64,000 nt of DNA. Origin: Pseudomonas lini. Lineage in GTDB: Bacteria > Pseudomonadota > Gammaproteobacteria > Pseudomonadales > Pseudomonadaceae. Positions 18,781 through 29,164 of the stretch are shown here, piece after piece (the first letter of the stretch is position 1; each line of letters begins with the position of its first letter). Where the stretch lies: assembly GCF_964063345.1 (NCBI RefSeq), contig NZ_OZ061318.1, forward strand, positions 4,216,001-4,280,000, in the 5' to 3' direction. The notes beneath the pieces were generated by a model. That model made no database searches, had not been told where the DNA came from, and saw nothing but the letters and a program-made list of their open reading frames with translations. A program made the translations under genes and the position numbers.

Positions 18781-21700
18781 ATGGAGCGTCTGACACGCAT
18801 TTTGGCCGCACTGACCCGCTGGGGTCTGGGCCTGTGTGCGTTGGTTTTAGTGCTGATGGCGCTGTTCGTCAGCCTCGGCCGGGAACTGACGCCGCTGGTG
18901 GCCGAGTACCGTGCCGACGTCGAAGATAAAGCCAGCAATGCCTTGGGCATGCCCCTGCAGATCGGCAAGCTGGAAGGTAACTGGAGTGGCCTCGCCCCGG
19001 TTCTGCTGGCCCACGACGTGATGGTCGGCGAGGGCTCCAATGCCCTGCGCCTGGATCAGGTGCGCGCGGTGCCGGATCTTTGGGCCAGCTTGCTGGCGCG
19101 CGAAGTGCGCATTGCACATCTGGAGCTCAACGGCCTGAAGATCAGCCTCAAGGAAGGCGAAGACGGTCATTGGGCGCTGGAAGGTTTGCCGGTGCAGCAG
19201 GACCAGCCGCTGAACCCGGAACAACTGCTCAATCGCATGCAGATCGTCCAGCAGCTATCGGTACTCGACAGCCAGATCACCTTGCAGCCGTTAGGGGAGT
19301 CGCCGCTGACCTTGACATACGTCGGCCTGAATCTGAAAACCGGTCCATCCCACCAACGGCTCGATGCCCGTTTGACCCTGCCCGACGGTCAGCCGGTAGC
19401 GATGAGCCTGCGCACCCATTTGCGCGCTGCCCAATGGAAGGACGGCGAAGCGGACGCTTACCTGAGCCTGCCGCAGAGTGATTGGTCGAAATGGTTGCCC
19501 GAGCGCCTGACCCAGCAATGGAACTTCTCCGAGATCAAGGCCGGTGGCGAGCTCTGGGTGAACTGGAGCAAGGGCACCCTGCAACGCGCCGCGATTCGTT
19601 TGAACGCGCCGCAACTCAAGGGCGCCTACGCCGAGCGCAAGCCGATCCAGATCAATAATCTGGCGCTGAACGGGTATTTCCAGCGCAGTTCCAAAGGCGT
19701 TCTGGTAACCCTGGATTCTCTGGCGATGAGCCTGGGTGACACCCGCTGGGAATCGAAACTGCAATTTCAACAAACTGCCGCGACCGATACGGTGCCAGAG
19801 CTCTTGCACCTGCAAGCCGACCGTCTCGATCTCACACCGCTCACTCCGCTGCTGAACGCCCTGGGCCCATTGCCCGAAGGTGTCGCCACGGCGGTCGAGC
19901 GGCTCAAGGTCACCGGAGTTTTGCGCAACGTGCTGATCGACTTCCGCCCAGCCGCTACCGATGACAGCAAATTCAGCTTTGCCGCCAATCTGGAAAAGGT
20001 CGGCTTCGACGCTTATCGCGGTGCACCAGCGGTGCGAAATGTCAGCGGCAACATCGGCGGCGACCTCGGGCAGGGCGAGCTGCGCATGGACAGCAAGGAT
20101 TTCTCCCTGCACCTGGACCCGATTTTCGCCAAGCCATGGCAGTACATTCAGGCCAACGCCCGGTTGACCTGGAAACTCGACAAAGAAGGTTTCACCCTGA
20201 TTGCACCGTACCTGAAGGTACTGGGCGAGGAGGGCAAGATTGCCGGCGACTTCCTGATCCGCCTGCATTTCGATCACACCCAGGAAGACTACATGGACCT
20301 GCGGGTCGGCCTGGTCGACGGCGACGGTCGCTACACCGCCAAGTACCTGCCCACGGTTCTCAGCCCGGGGCTGGACGAATGGCTGCGCACCGCGATTCTC
20401 AAAGGCGCGGTGGATGAAGGTTTCTTCCAGTACCAGGGTTCGCTGAACCACGGCGCCGCCGAAACGGCCCGCAGCATCAGCCTGTTCTTCAAGGTCCACG
20501 ATGCCGAACTGGCGTTTCAGCCAGGCTGGCCGCATGTCAGCAAGGTCAGCGGCGATGTGTTCATCGAAGACAGCGGTGTGCGGATCATCGCCAGCAAGGG
20601 CCAATTGCTCGACACCCAGGTCAGCGACGTCTACGTCAATATTCCCCGTGTACCTGCCGGGCAGAGCACTCATCTGTTCCTCGATGGCGCGTTCGCTGGC
20701 GGGTTGGGCGATGGCCTGAAGATTCTGCAGGAAGCGCCGATCGGCACCGCCGACACCTTCGTCGGTTGGGAAGGCGAGGGCGATCTGCAAGGCAAGCTCA
20801 AACTCGATATCCCGCTGGTCAAAGGCGAGAAGCCGAAAATCCTCGTCGACTTCAAGACCGACAAAGCCCGTTTGAAGCTCCGCGAGCCCACCCTGGAGCT
20901 GACGCAACTCAAGGGCGATTTCCGTTTCGACAGCACCAAGGGTTTAAGCGGGCAAAAGATCACGGCGCGTGCGTTCGACAAGCCAGTGACCGCACAGATC
21001 TTCGCTGAAGGCAGCCCGGGCAAGCTCAACACTCGGGTTGCCGCATCGGGTGAGGTCGAGGTCAAGAAACTCACCGATTGGCTGAATGTCACTCAGCCAT
21101 TGCCAGTGACGGGGATGATCCCTTATCAGTTGCAGCTGAACCTTGATGGCGCCGACAGTCAATTGATGGTCAGCTCCAACCTCAGGGGCGTGGCGGTGGA
21201 TTTGCCGGCGCCGTTCGGCATGGCGGCCGATGTCGGGCGCGATACCGTGTTCCGCATGACCCTGCAAGGACCGGAGCGGCGTTACTGGGTCAACTACGGT
21301 GAGCTGGCAAACTTCACGTTTGCGGCACCAACCGGCAATTTCGCCGACGGTCGCGGTGAGTTGCTTCTCGGTGGCGGCAATGCCGTGTTACCCGGTGCCA
21401 AAGGCTTGCGCGTGCGTGGAGTACTGTCCGAGCTGGATGTCGCCCCCTGGCAGGATCTGGTAACCAGGTATGCCGGTCAGGATCCAGGTGGCAGCGCCAA
21501 ACAGCTGCTCAGCGGCGTGGATTTGAAGGTTGGAAAACTCACTGGTTTCGGCACCACCCTCGATCAGGCGTCGGTGCAGTTGACGCGTAAACCCGCCGCG
21601 TGGGCCCTGCAACTCGACAGTCAGCAGGCCAAGGGCAGCATCGGTATTCCCGATGCGAAAGCCGCACCGATTGCGGTCAATCTGCAATACGTACGTTTGC

Positions 21701-22584
21701 CGGCACCAGACCCTACGGTGCTGGCTGACGAGAATTCGCCGGATCCGCTGGCCTCCGTGGATCCGACGAAGATTCCGGCGCTGGATGTCACTATCAATCA
21801 GCTGTTCCAGGGGCCGGATCTGGTGGGCGCGTGGCATCTGAAAGTTCGGCCGACCGCCAAGGGCATTGCCTTCAATTCCCTGGATTTGGGCCTCAAGGGC
21901 ATCCTCTTGCAGGGCAGCGGTGGCTGGGAAGGCATGCCGGGTAATTCCAGCAGTTGGTACAAGGGCCGGGTCAGTGGCAAGAACCTCGCCGACGTGCTCA
22001 AGGGCTGGGGCTTTGCGCCGAGCGTCACCAGTGAAGAATTTCATATGAATGTCGACGGTCGCTGGCCTGGGTCACCGGCGTGGCTGGCGACCAAGCGTTT
22101 CTCCGGCAGCCTTGATGCGTCACTGAATAAAGGTCAGTTCGTTGAAGTCGAGGGCAGCGCTCAGGCGCTGCGGGTATTCGGCCTGCTCAACTTCAACTCC
22201 ATTGGCCGCCGCTTGCGCCTGGACTTTTCCGACCTGTTTGGCAAAGGCTTGAGCTATGACCGGGTCAAAGGCCTGCTGGTCGCCAGTAACGGGGTCTACG
22301 TGACCCGTGAACCGATTCTGCTGACCGGGCCGTCGAGCAACGTGGAGCTCAACGGCACACTGGACCTGGTGGGTGATCAGGTCGATGCCAAGTTGCTGGT
22401 GACTTTACCGGTGACCAACAATCTGCCGATTGCCGCGCTAATCGTTGGTGCCCCGGCCGTCGGCGGGGCGCTGTTCCTGATCGATAAGCTGATCGGTGAC
22501 CGCGTGGCGCGCTTTGCCAGCGTTAAATACACCGTCAAAGGCCCATGGAAAGAACCGAAAATCACCTTCGACAAGCCTTTTTGA
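18781..22584 (+). CDS. yhdP: YhdP family AsmA-like lipid transport protein
   Basis: A 1267-residue protein with one N-terminal membrane helix (about 12-33) and a long periplasmic body, matching the usual size of YhdP. YhdP, TamB and YdbH are bridge-like proteins thought to carry phospholipids from inner to outer membrane. Repeated beta-rich segments such as VDLPAPFG and the C-terminal LLVTLPVTNNLPIAALIVGAPAVGGA fit the AsmA/DUF3971 family. GGGAG lies about nine bases before the ATG at 18781; an in-frame ATG at 18760 lacks a site. Downstream of rng in the conserved cluster. Confidence 0.93.
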   Translation: MERLTRILAALTRWGLGLCALVLVLMALFVSLGRELTPLVAEYRADVEDKASNALGMPLQIGKLEGNWSGLAPVLLAHDVMVGEGSNALRLDQVRAVPDLWASLLAREVRIAHLELNGLKISLKEGEDGHWALEGLPVQQDQPLNPEQLLNRMQIVQQLSVLDSQITLQPLGESPLTLTYVGLNLKTGPSHQRLDARLTLPDGQPVAMSLRTHLRAAQWKDGEADAYLSLPQSDWSKWLPERLTQQWNFSEIKAGGELWVNWSKGTLQRAAIRLNAPQLKGAYAERKPIQINNLALNGYFQRSSKGVLVTLDSLAMSLGDTRWESKLQFQQTAATDTVPELLHLQADRLDLTPLTPLLNALGPLPEGVATAVERLKVTGVLRNVLIDFRPAATDDSKFSFAANLEKVGFDAYRGAPAVRNVSGNIGGDLGQGELRMDSKDFSLHLDPIFAKPWQYIQANARLTWKLDKEGFTLIAPYLKVLGEEGKIAGDFLIRLHFDHTQEDYMDLRVGLVDGDGRYTAKYLPTVLSPGLDEWLRTAILKGAVDEGFFQYQGSLNHGAAETARSISLFFKVHDAELAFQPGWPHVSKVSGDVFIEDSGVRIIASKGQLLDTQVSDVYVNIPRVPAGQSTHLFLDGAFAGGLGDGLKILQEAPIGTADTFVGWEGEGDLQGKLKLDIPLVKGEKPKILVDFKTDKARLKLREPTLELTQLKGDFRFDSTKGLSGQKITARAFDKPVTAQIFAEGSPGKLNTRVAASGEVEVKKLTDWLNVTQPLPVTGMIPYQLQLNLDGADSQLMVSSNLRGVAVDLPAPFGMAADVGRDTVFRMTLQGPERRYWVNYGELANFTFAAPTGNFADGRGELLLGGGNAVLPGAKGLRVRGVLSELDVAPWQDLVTRYAGQDPGGSAKQLLSGVDLKVGKLTGFGTTLDQASVQLTRKPAAWALQLDSQQAKGSIGIPDAKAAPIAVNLQYVRLPAPDPTVLADENSPDPLASVDPTKIPALDVTINQLFQGPDLVGAWHLKVRPTAKGIAFNSLDLGLKGILLQGSGGWEGMPGNSSSWYKGRVSGKNLADVLKGWGFAPSVTSEEFHMNVDGRWPGSPAWLATKRFSGSLDASLNKGQFVEVEGSAQALRVFGLLNFNSIGRRLRLDFSDLFGKGLSYDRVKGLLVASNGVYVTREPILLTGPSSNVELNGTLDLVGDQVDAKLLVTLPVTNNLPIAALIVGAPAVGGALFLIDKLIGDRVARFASVKYTVKGPWKEPKITFDKPF

Positions 22585-22643
22585 ATTCTTTTGAAAAAGC
22601 ACTCCTTGGGCCTATGGAGTAGCATGTCCCTACGTTCTAATGC

Positions 22644-22745
22644 ACCTGTAGGAGCGAGCGGTGCGGCGGTCCGACTTGCCCGCGAAACGACGCACCACGG
22701 TGCGTCAGGAAAGACGCCTTCGCGGGCAAGCCTCGCTCCTACAGG
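22644..22745. repeat. REP inverted pair (family B)
   Basis: CCTGTAGGAGCGAG ... CTCGCTCCTACAGG. The left arm carries the variant GCGGTGCGGCGGTCCGACTTGCC, which also occurs in the element at 57744-57851. Confidence 0.88.
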
Positions 22746-22775
22746 TCTGCGTAGATTTCACATAGGGAATAGGCC

Positions 22776-23630
22776 ATGTCTGTAGCGGTGATTCAAATGG
22801 TCAGCCAAAGCGATGTGCTGGCCAATCTGGCCCAGGCCCGTCGTCTGCTTGAGCAGGCGGCGACCGGTGGCGCGCGGCTTGCCGTGCTGCCGGAAAACTT
22901 CGCTGCCATGGGCCGTCGCGACATTGCCGACATCGGCCGCGCCGAAGCCTTGGGCGAAGGCCCGATCCTGCCGTGGTTGAAACAGACCGCCCGCGACCTC
23001 AAGTTATGGATAGTGGCCGGCACATTGCCGTTGCCGCCGGTGGATCAACCGACAGCCAAAGTGCATGCATGCTCGTTGCTGGTTGATGATCAGGGCGAAA
23101 CCGTTGCACGGTATGACAAGCTGCACCTGTTCGACGTAGACGTGGCGGACAATCGCGGGCGTTATCGCGAATCCGATGACTATGCTTATGGCAGTGGCGT
23201 GGTGGTTGCCGACACGCCCGTCGGTCGAGTCGGCCTGACGGTTTGTTACGATTTACGATTTCCAGAGCTTTACAGTGAATTGCGTGCAGCCGGCGCGGAG
23301 TTGATTACCGCGCCGTCAGCCTTTACCGCGGTGACCGGCGCGGCTCATTGGGACGTGCTGATTCGCGCGCGGGCCATCGAGACTCAGTGTTACATGCTTG
23401 CGGCCGCCCAGGGTGGGACGCATCCGGGGCCACGAGAAACCTTTGGTCATGCCGCCATCGTCGACCCATGGGGACGTGTGCTGGCACAACAGGACCAAGG
23501 CGAGGCCGTGCTGCTGGCCGAACGCGACAGCAGCGAACAGGCGTCCATCAGGGCGCGGATGCCGGTGTCTACTCATCGGCGCTTTTTCTCGCAGGGCGCC
23601 CAGCGACCTGCATCAGAACGACGAATTTAA
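22776..23630 (+). CDS. carbon-nitrogen hydrolase (nitrilase family, Nit2-like)
   Basis: The 284 residues carry the nitrilase triad Glu40 (VLPENFA), Lys115 (RYDKLHLFD) and Cys157 (LTVCYDLRFPELY). The motifs YDKLHLFDVDV and CYDLRFPELY are those of Nit1/Nit2/YbeM amidases, which repair deaminated glutathione or hydrolyse omega-amides such as 2-oxoglutaramate. Cytoplasmic, no signal peptide. It lies between yhdP and tldD, twelve bases before the latter, so they are co-transcribed. The exact substrate is inferred from the family. Confidence 0.88.
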   Translation: MSVAVIQMVSQSDVLANLAQARRLLEQAATGGARLAVLPENFAAMGRRDIADIGRAEALGEGPILPWLKQTARDLKLWIVAGTLPLPPVDQPTAKVHACSLLVDDQGETVARYDKLHLFDVDVADNRGRYRESDDYAYGSGVVVADTPVGRVGLTVCYDLRFPELYSELRAAGAELITAPSAFTAVTGAAHWDVLIRARAIETQCYMLAAAQGGTHPGPRETFGHAAIVDPWGRVLAQQDQGEAVLLAERDSSEQASIRARMPVSTHRRFFSQGAQRPASERRI

Positions 23631-23642
23631 GGCGTAAAGCAT

Positions 23643-25085
23643 ATGAGCGAGTTGTTGTCCTCCGTCAGTGAACACCTCCTGGCACCCGGCGGCGTAACGA
23701 TCGAGAGCCTGCAAGGTGTGCTCGGCGATCTGGCCGGCCCGGGCATCGATGCCGCCGACCTGTATTTCCAGGGGCAGATTTCCGAGTCCTGGGCGCTGGA
23801 AGACGGGATCGTCAAGGAAGGCAGCTTCAACCTCGACCAGGGTGTCGGCGTGCGGGCGCAATCGGGCGAAAAAACCGGTTTCGCCTACAGCAATGCGATC
23901 ACCCTCGAAGCGCTGGGCGCGGCTGCCCGTGCGGCCCGTTCGATCTCCCGGGCCGGGCAGAACGGTACTGTGCAAGCGTTCACCACCCAGGATGTCGCTC
24001 AATTGTACGGGCCGGATAACCCGCTGGAAGTGATGACCCGTGCCGAGAAAGTCGAACTGCTCAAGCGCATCGATGTGGCGACTCGAGCCCTCGACCCGCG
24101 TATCCAGCAAGTCACTGTGAGCATGGCCGGCGTCTGGGAACGGATTTTGATTGCTTCCACCGACGGCGGGCTGGCGGCGGATGTGCGGCCGCTGGTGCGT
24201 TTCAACGTCAGCGTGATCGTCGAGCAGAATGGCCGTCGTGAGCGCGGTGGTCATGGCGGCGGCGGTCGTACCGATTACCGCTATTTCCTCAGCGATGACC
24301 GCGCCATGGGCTATGCCCGCGAAGCGTTGCGTCAGGCGCTGGTGAATCTGGAAGCGATCCCGGCCCCGGCCGGTACATTGCCGGTGGTGTTGGGTTCGGG
24401 TTGGTCCGGCGTGTTGCTGCACGAAGCGGTTGGCCATGGCCTGGAAGGCGATTTCAACCGCAAGGGCAGTTCGGCCTACAGCGGTCGCATGGGCGAGATG
24501 GTTGCCTCGAAGCTCTGCACCATCGTCGATGACGGCACCCTCGCCGGGCGCCGTGGTTCGCTGAGTGTCGACGACGAAGGCACGCCGACCGAGTGCACCA
24601 CGCTGATCGAAAACGGCGTCCTCAAAGGTTACATGCAGGACAAGCTCAATGCGCGCCTGATGGGCGTAGCCCGCACTGGTAATGGTCGTCGCGAATCCTA
24701 CGCGCACCTGCCGATGCCGCGCATGACTAACACTTATATGCTGGCTGGCGAAAGCGACCCGGCGGAAATCATCGCCTCGGTGAAAAAGGGCATCTACTGC
24801 GCCAACCTCGGCGGCGGTCAGGTGGACATCACCAGCGGCAAGTTCGTGTTCTCCACCAGTGAGGCGTACCTGATCGAAGACGGCAAGATTACTGCCCCGG
24901 TCAAAGGGGCGACGTTGATCGGCAACGGGCCGGAAGCCATGAGCAAGGTGTCGATGGTTGGTAACGATCTGGCGCTGGACAGCGGTGTGGGAACGTGTGG
25001 CAAGGATGGGCAGTCGGTGCCGGTGGGTGTCGGCCAGCCAACGCTGAAAATTGATGCGATCACTGTGGGTGGCACAGGATCGTAA
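23643..25085 (+). CDS. tldD: metalloprotease TldD
   Basis: Subunit of the TldD/TldE zinc protease that degrades unfolded small peptides; it matures microcin B17 and breaks CcdA in E. coli. The 480 residues have the metal site [11 protein letters not shown] near residue 260. The partner pmbA (tldE) is close by at 25779, with darP in opposite orientation between them, a conserved arrangement. A perfect 12-base hairpin follows the stop. Confidence 0.95.
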   Translation: MSELLSSVSEHLLAPGGVTIESLQGVLGDLAGPGIDAADLYFQGQISESWALEDGIVKEGSFNLDQGVGVRAQSGEKTGFAYSNAITLEALGAAARAARSISRAGQNGTVQAFTTQDVAQLYGPDNPLEVMTRAEKVELLKRIDVATRALDPRIQQVTVSMAGVWERILIASTDGGLAADVRPLVRFNVSVIVEQNGRRERGGHGGGGRTDYRYFLSDDRAMGYAREALRQALVNLEAIPAPAGTLPVVLGSGWSGVLLHEAVGHGLEGDFNRKGSSAYSGRMGEMVASKLCTIVDDGTLAGRRGSLSVDDEGTPTECTTLIENGVLKGYMQDKLNARLMGVARTGNGRRESYAHLPMPRMTNTYMLAGESDPAEIIASVKKGIYCANLGGGQVDITSGKFVFSTSEAYLIEDGKITAPVKGATLIGNGPEAMSKVSMVGNDLALDSGVGTCGKDGQSVPVGVGQPTLKIDAITVGGTGS

Positions 25086-25109
25086 GGGACTCTTGAAAAA
25101 GTGAAGCTT

Positions 25110-25136
25110 CGGGTGAGTTGCGAGGCAACTCACCCG
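25110..25136. terminator. hairpin between convergent tldD and darP
   Basis: CGGGTGAGTTGC and GCAACTCACCCG pair perfectly over twelve bases with a three-base loop. It lies between the two stop codons and likely ends transcription from both sides, although a direct T run is absent. Confidence 0.65.
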
Positions 25137-25145
25137 ATTCGGGAC

Positions 25146-25670
25146 TTAACGCAGACCGCGTTGAGTCTCGTCCAGCTCACGGATGTACTTGAAGATTTTA
25201 CGGCTCGAAGCCGGTGGCTTGTTGGTCGCCAGTTCGTGCTGGGCCTGACGGATCAGGGAGCGCAATTGCTGACGATCAGCTTCCGGGTAGTCGAGCACGA
25301 ACTTCTCCAGGACTGCATCGTCGCCCGCGATTAAGCGATCGCGCCAGCGTTCCAGACCATGGAAACGTTCGTTGTACTGCCGAGTGGAGGCATCCAGTTG
25401 ATCGAGCAGAGTCAGAATGGCGTCAGTGTCCTGATCGCGCATCAGTTTGCCGATGAACATAAGGTGCCGTTTACGCGCGATATTCGCGGTGTGCTTGGGC
25501 GCATCGGCCAGGGCCCGGCGCATAGCGTCGGTCAACGGCAGTTTTGCCAGCAAGTCAGGCTTGAGCGTTGTAAGGCGCTCGCCAAGGTCAACCAGAGCAT
25601 GAAGCTCGCGTTTAACCTGGGATTTGCTTTTTTCTCCCGTATCGAGGGAGTCGTCGTAAGAATCAACCAT
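25146..25670 (-). CDS. darP: dual-action ribosomal maturation protein DarP (YjgA)
   Basis: Associates with pre-50S particles and helps 23S rRNA peptidyl-transferase centre maturation. The 174-residue helical, charged protein has the family start [19 protein letters not shown] and [11 protein letters not shown] chose the ATG at 25670 ([10 protein letters not shown]), the usual form in pseudomonads. It is convergent with tldD and divergent from pmbA. Confidence 0.93.
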   Translation of the reverse strand: MVDSYDDSLDTGEKSKSQVKRELHALVDLGERLTTLKPDLLAKLPLTDAMRRALADAPKHTANIARKRHLMFIGKLMRDQDTDAILTLLDQLDASTRQYNERFHGLERWRDRLIAGDDAVLEKFVLDYPEADRQQLRSLIRQAQHELATNKPPASSRKIFKYIRELDETQRGLR

Positions 25671-25778
25671 GGTGGCCGTCCGCAAAGAAACGCCGCCATG
25701 ATAACCAGTCGGGGGCCGCTTGTCCGGCCCGGTCGCTCGAAGGCCCTAGCCGAAAGCAGAATTTGAGTGGAGAACAGC

Positions 25779-27125
25779 ATGAGTGCAGTTGAAAGCGTCG
25801 GCCCACAAGCGTTGCCGGCACTGCAAGAACAAGTCGAGCAGATCATCGCTGAAGCCAAGCGCCAGGGCGCCAGTGCCTGTGAAGTGGCCGTGTCGCTGGA
25901 GCAGGGCTTGTCGACCACGGTGCGTCAGCGGGAAGTCGAAACCGTTGAGTTCAATCGCGATCAGGGCTTTGGCATCACCTTGTATGTGGGGCAGCGCAAA
26001 GGCTCGGCCAGCACCTCGGCCAGTGGTCCGGAAGCAATTCGCGAAACCGTCGCCGCCGCGCTGGCCATTGCCAAGCACACCTCCGAAGACGAAGCCTCGG
26101 GCCTGGCGGATGCCGCGTTGATGGCCAAGGATCTGCAGGATTTCGACCTGTTCCATCAATGGGACATCACCCCGGAGCAAGCCATCGAGCAGGCCCTGGG
26201 CTGTGAAGCGGCGGCGTTTGCCACCGACAGCCGGATCAAGAATGCCGACGGCACCACCCTCAGCACTCACCAGGGCTGCCGGGTTTACGGTAACAGCCAT
26301 GGTTTTATCGGTGGTTACGCATCGACTCGTCACAGCCTCAGTTGCGTGATGATCGCCGAAGCCGATGGCCAGATGCAGCGCGATTACTGGTATGACGTGA
26401 ACCGTCAGGGCAATTTGCTGGCCTCTCCGGAGAGCATCGGCCAGCGTGCCGCGCAACGGGCGGCGAGCCGTCTGGGCGCGCGTCCGGTACCGACCTGCGA
26501 AGTGCCGGTGCTGTTTTCCGCGGAACTGGCCGGTGGCTTGTTCGGCAGTTTCCTGTCGGCGATCTCCGGCGGCAGTCTGTATCGCAAATCATCATTCCTC
26601 GAAGGCACACTGGGGCAGAAGCTGTTCCCGGAATGGCTGACCATCGATGAACGTCCGCACCTGATGCGCGCCCTGGGCAGTTCGGCCTTCGACGGCGATG
26701 GCCTGGCGACCTACGCCAAGCCGTTCGTGGAGAAGGGCGAGTTGGTGTCCTACATACTCGGCACCTACTCCGGCCGCAAGCTAGGCATGCCGAGTACCGC
26801 CAATGCCGGCGGCGTGCACAACCTGTTCGTCACCCATGGCGACGAAAATCAGGCTGCCTTGCTGCGGCGCATGGGCCGAGGCTTGCTGGTCACCGAATTG
26901 ATGGGGCAGGGCCTGAACATGGTCACTGGTGATTACTCCCGTGGTGCGGCGGGTTTCTGGGTCGAGAACGGCGAAATCCAGTTCGCGGTTCAAGAAGTGA
27001 CCATCGCCGGCAACATGCGCGACATGTTCAAGCAGATCATTGCGGTCGGTAATGACCTGGAATTGCGCAGTAACATTCGCACCGGTTCGGTGTTGATCGA
27101 GCGGATGACAGTGGCGGGTAGCTGA
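25779..27125 (+). CDS. pmbA: metalloprotease PmbA (TldE)
   Basis: Non-catalytic partner of TldD in the TldD/E protease. The 448 residues have the family regions FNRDQGFGITLYVGQRKGSAS and GLNMVTGDYSRGAAGFWVENG; the HExxxH motif of TldD is absent, as expected for TldE. Start at the ATG at 25779 with GGAG six bases upstream; a GTG at 25767 is less likely. A strong terminator follows. Confidence 0.95.
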   Translation: MSAVESVGPQALPALQEQVEQIIAEAKRQGASACEVAVSLEQGLSTTVRQREVETVEFNRDQGFGITLYVGQRKGSASTSASGPEAIRETVAAALAIAKHTSEDEASGLADAALMAKDLQDFDLFHQWDITPEQAIEQALGCEAAAFATDSRIKNADGTTLSTHQGCRVYGNSHGFIGGYASTRHSLSCVMIAEADGQMQRDYWYDVNRQGNLLASPESIGQRAAQRAASRLGARPVPTCEVPVLFSAELAGGLFGSFLSAISGGSLYRKSSFLEGTLGQKLFPEWLTIDERPHLMRALGSSAFDGDGLATYAKPFVEKGELVSYILGTYSGRKLGMPSTANAGGVHNLFVTHGDENQAALLRRMGRGLLVTELMGQGLNMVTGDYSRGAAGFWVENGEIQFAVQEVTIAGNMRDMFKQIIAVGNDLELRSNIRTGSVLIERMTVAGS

Positions 27126-27141
27126 CCTCCGACTGCTGCAC

Positions 27142-27180
27142 AAAAAGGCGCGCCATCCCATTGGGTGGCGCGCCTTTTTT
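27142..27180 (+). terminator. intrinsic terminator after pmbA
   Basis: AAAAAGGCGCGCCA, ten-base loop, TGGCGCGCCTTTTTT: a GC-rich stem with flanking A and T runs, so it may act on both strands. Confidence 0.88.
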
Positions 27181-27199
27181 ATTGGCCGCAACCCAGACC

Positions 27200-27290
27200 C
27201 TGTGGGAGCGGGCTTGCTCGCGAAGAGGCCATCACATTCGATATCTGCGTCGGCTGGTACACCGCTTTCGCGAGCGAGCCCGCTCCCACA
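27200..27290. repeat. REP inverted pair (family A, GCTCGCGA variant)
   Basis: CTGTGGGAGCGGGCTTGCTC ... GAGCGAGCCCGCTCCCACA, an inverted pair between the pmbA terminator and the Fur-type promoter of fagA. Confidence 0.85.
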
Positions 27291-27320
27291 ATAAATCTCC
27301 ATGGATGGCTATGCTTGTTT

Positions 27321-27335
27321 TGCTTCTCATTATCA
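27321..27335 (+). promoter_or_regulatory. Fur box upstream of fagA
   Basis: TGCTTCTCATTATCA read on the other strand matches the 7-1-7 Fur model TGATAATnATTATCA at 11 of 14 positions and sits in an AT-rich stretch 38 bases before the fagA start. fagA-fumC-sodA operons are known to be iron-repressed in Pseudomonas. Confidence 0.6.
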
Positions 27336-27372
27336 TCTAATAATAAATCTCATTACCGAATGAGCCCGGATC

Positions 27373-27768
27373 ATGAGTTCTGCCTTGCACGAGCAGCCTT
27401 ACCTCGAAAGCTGGCGCTGGATGAGTCGCCAGATCCGTTGCGCCATGGACCCTGACGAGCCGCGCCTGATCGAACATTACCTGGCCGAAGGCCGGTATCT
27501 GGCGTGTTGCACGGCCACCTCTCCCTGGACCATCGCCGAAACCTCTTTCCGTTTGCTGCTCGACACCGCCACCGATGTCGCGCTGCCCTGGCACTGGCGC
27601 AGCCTGTGTCTCGACCAGGCTTGGCGGCCATTGCGCGATCTCGAACGGCAATCACTCTGCGGCTGCCGCCTCAAGCGCTGGCAAAGCTACGCCTGGCAAC
27701 TGGCGACCTGCGAGTTGCAACCCTCCATCCCCCTCATAGAACTGGTGCAAGGATCTCCCGATGAGTAA
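27373..27768 (+). CDS. fagA: Fur-associated protein FagA
   Basis: A 131-residue protein of unknown biochemical role, first gene of the iron-repressed fagA-fumC-orfX-sodA operon described in P. aeruginosa. It is rich in Trp, Arg and Cys (RYLACCTA, LCGCRLKRWQSYAWQLATC) and has no signal peptide or membrane helix. Recognised by context and size. The Cys residues may bind metal, which is inference. Its stop overlaps the fumC start by eight bases. Confidence 0.85.
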   Translation: MSSALHEQPYLESWRWMSRQIRCAMDPDEPRLIEHYLAEGRYLACCTATSPWTIAETSFRLLLDTATDVALPWHWRSLCLDQAWRPLRDLERQSLCGCRLKRWQSYAWQLATCELQPSIPLIELVQGSPDE

Positions 27769-29137
27769 CACACGTATCGAACGCGACAGCATGGGTGAGC
27801 TGCAAGTCCCGATAGACGCCCTTTATGGCGCGCAAACCCAGCGCGCGGTGGATAACTTCCCGATCAGCGGAAAACCGATGCCCGTGCAGTTCATCCGGGC
27901 GCTGATTCTGGCCAAGGCTGCGGCCGCCCGAGCCAACGTCGAGCTCAAACAGATCAGCGAATCCCAGGGCAAGGCCATTGTCGACGCAGCTCAAGGCCTG
28001 CTCGAAGGCGACTTCATGCAGCATTTCCCGGTGGATATCTTCCAGACCGGTTCCGGCACCAGTTCCAACATGAACGCCAACGAAGTGATCGCCACGCTGG
28101 CCAGCCGCTTGTTGGGCGAGCCGGTGAATCCCAACGATCACGTCAATTGCGGTCAGAGCAGCAATGACATCATTCCGACCACCATCCATGTCAGTGCCGC
28201 ATTGAGCTTGCATGAGCAGTTGCTGCCGGCGCTGGTGCATCTGGTGCAGGTGGTTGAGCACAAGGCCGAGCAGGTTCATCCGTTCGTCAAAACCGGGCGT
28301 ACCCATTTGATGGACGCCATGCCCGTGCGCATGAGTCAGGTGCTCAATGGTTGGGCGCAACAGCTCAAGGCCAATATCGGTCATCTACAAGATCTGCTGC
28401 CAAGCCTGCAATCCCTGGCGCAGGGCGGCACGGCGGTGGGCACCGGGATCAATGCCCATCCAGAGTTTGCGGCGCGTTTCAGCCAGCAACTCAGCCAACT
28501 GACCCAGGTGCAGTTCACGCCGGGTAAGGACCTGTTTGCGCTGATCGGCTCGCAGGACACGGCAGTCAGCGTTTCAGGGCAGCTCAAGGCCACAGCGGTC
28601 TCCTTGATGAAAATCGCCAATGACCTGCGCTGGATGAATTCCGGCCCGTTGGCCGGGCTCGGTGAAATCGAACTCGAAGGCTTGCAGCCCGGTTCGTCGA
28701 TCATGCCCGGCAAGGTCAATCCGGTGATCCCGGAAGCCACCGCGATGGTTGCCGCTCAAGTGATCGGCAACGACACGGTGATCACCGTCGCCGGCCAGTC
28801 GGGCAATTTCGAGTTGAACGTCATGCTGCCGATCATCGCCCAGAACCTGCTGAGCAGTATCGAGTTGCTGGCCAACGTCAACCGTCTGCTGGGCGACAAG
28901 GCTATCACCAGCTTCAAGGTCAACGAGGCCCGGCTCAAGGAAGCGCTGTCGCGCAATCCGATACTGGTCACTGCCCTCAATCCGATCATTGGTTATTTAA
29001 AAGCCGCTGAAATTGCCAAGAAGGCTTATCAGCAGGGCCGGCCGGTGATCGATGTCGCCCTGGAACACACCGACCTGACGCGCAGCCAACTGGAAGAATT
29101 GCTCAACCCAGAGAAGCTCACCGCAGGCGGCGTGTAA
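27761..29137 (+). CDS. fumC: class II fumarate hydratase (iron-independent)
   Basis: Hydrates fumarate to malate in the TCA cycle without an iron-sulfur cluster, so it works under iron shortage or oxidative stress. The 458 residues have TGSGTSSNMNANEV, the fumarase signature GSSIMPGKVNPV near residue 312, and the start YGAQTQRAVDNFPISG. Overlaps fagA by eight bases, hence coupled translation. The Fur box of the operon explains its likely induction in low iron. Confidence 0.97.
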   Translation: MSNTRIERDSMGELQVPIDALYGAQTQRAVDNFPISGKPMPVQFIRALILAKAAAARANVELKQISESQGKAIVDAAQGLLEGDFMQHFPVDIFQTGSGTSSNMNANEVIATLASRLLGEPVNPNDHVNCGQSSNDIIPTTIHVSAALSLHEQLLPALVHLVQVVEHKAEQVHPFVKTGRTHLMDAMPVRMSQVLNGWAQQLKANIGHLQDLLPSLQSLAQGGTAVGTGINAHPEFAARFSQQLSQLTQVQFTPGKDLFALIGSQDTAVSVSGQLKATAVSLMKIANDLRWMNSGPLAGLGEIELEGLQPGSSIMPGKVNPVIPEATAMVAAQVIGNDTVITVAGQSGNFELNVMLPIIAQNLLSSIELLANVNRLLGDKAITSFKVNEARLKEALSRNPILVTALNPIIGYLKAAEIAKKAYQQGRPVIDVALEHTDLTRSQLEELLNPEKLTAGGV

Positions 29138-29164
29138 TCACTGCTACCGCTTTGGAGGCTCACC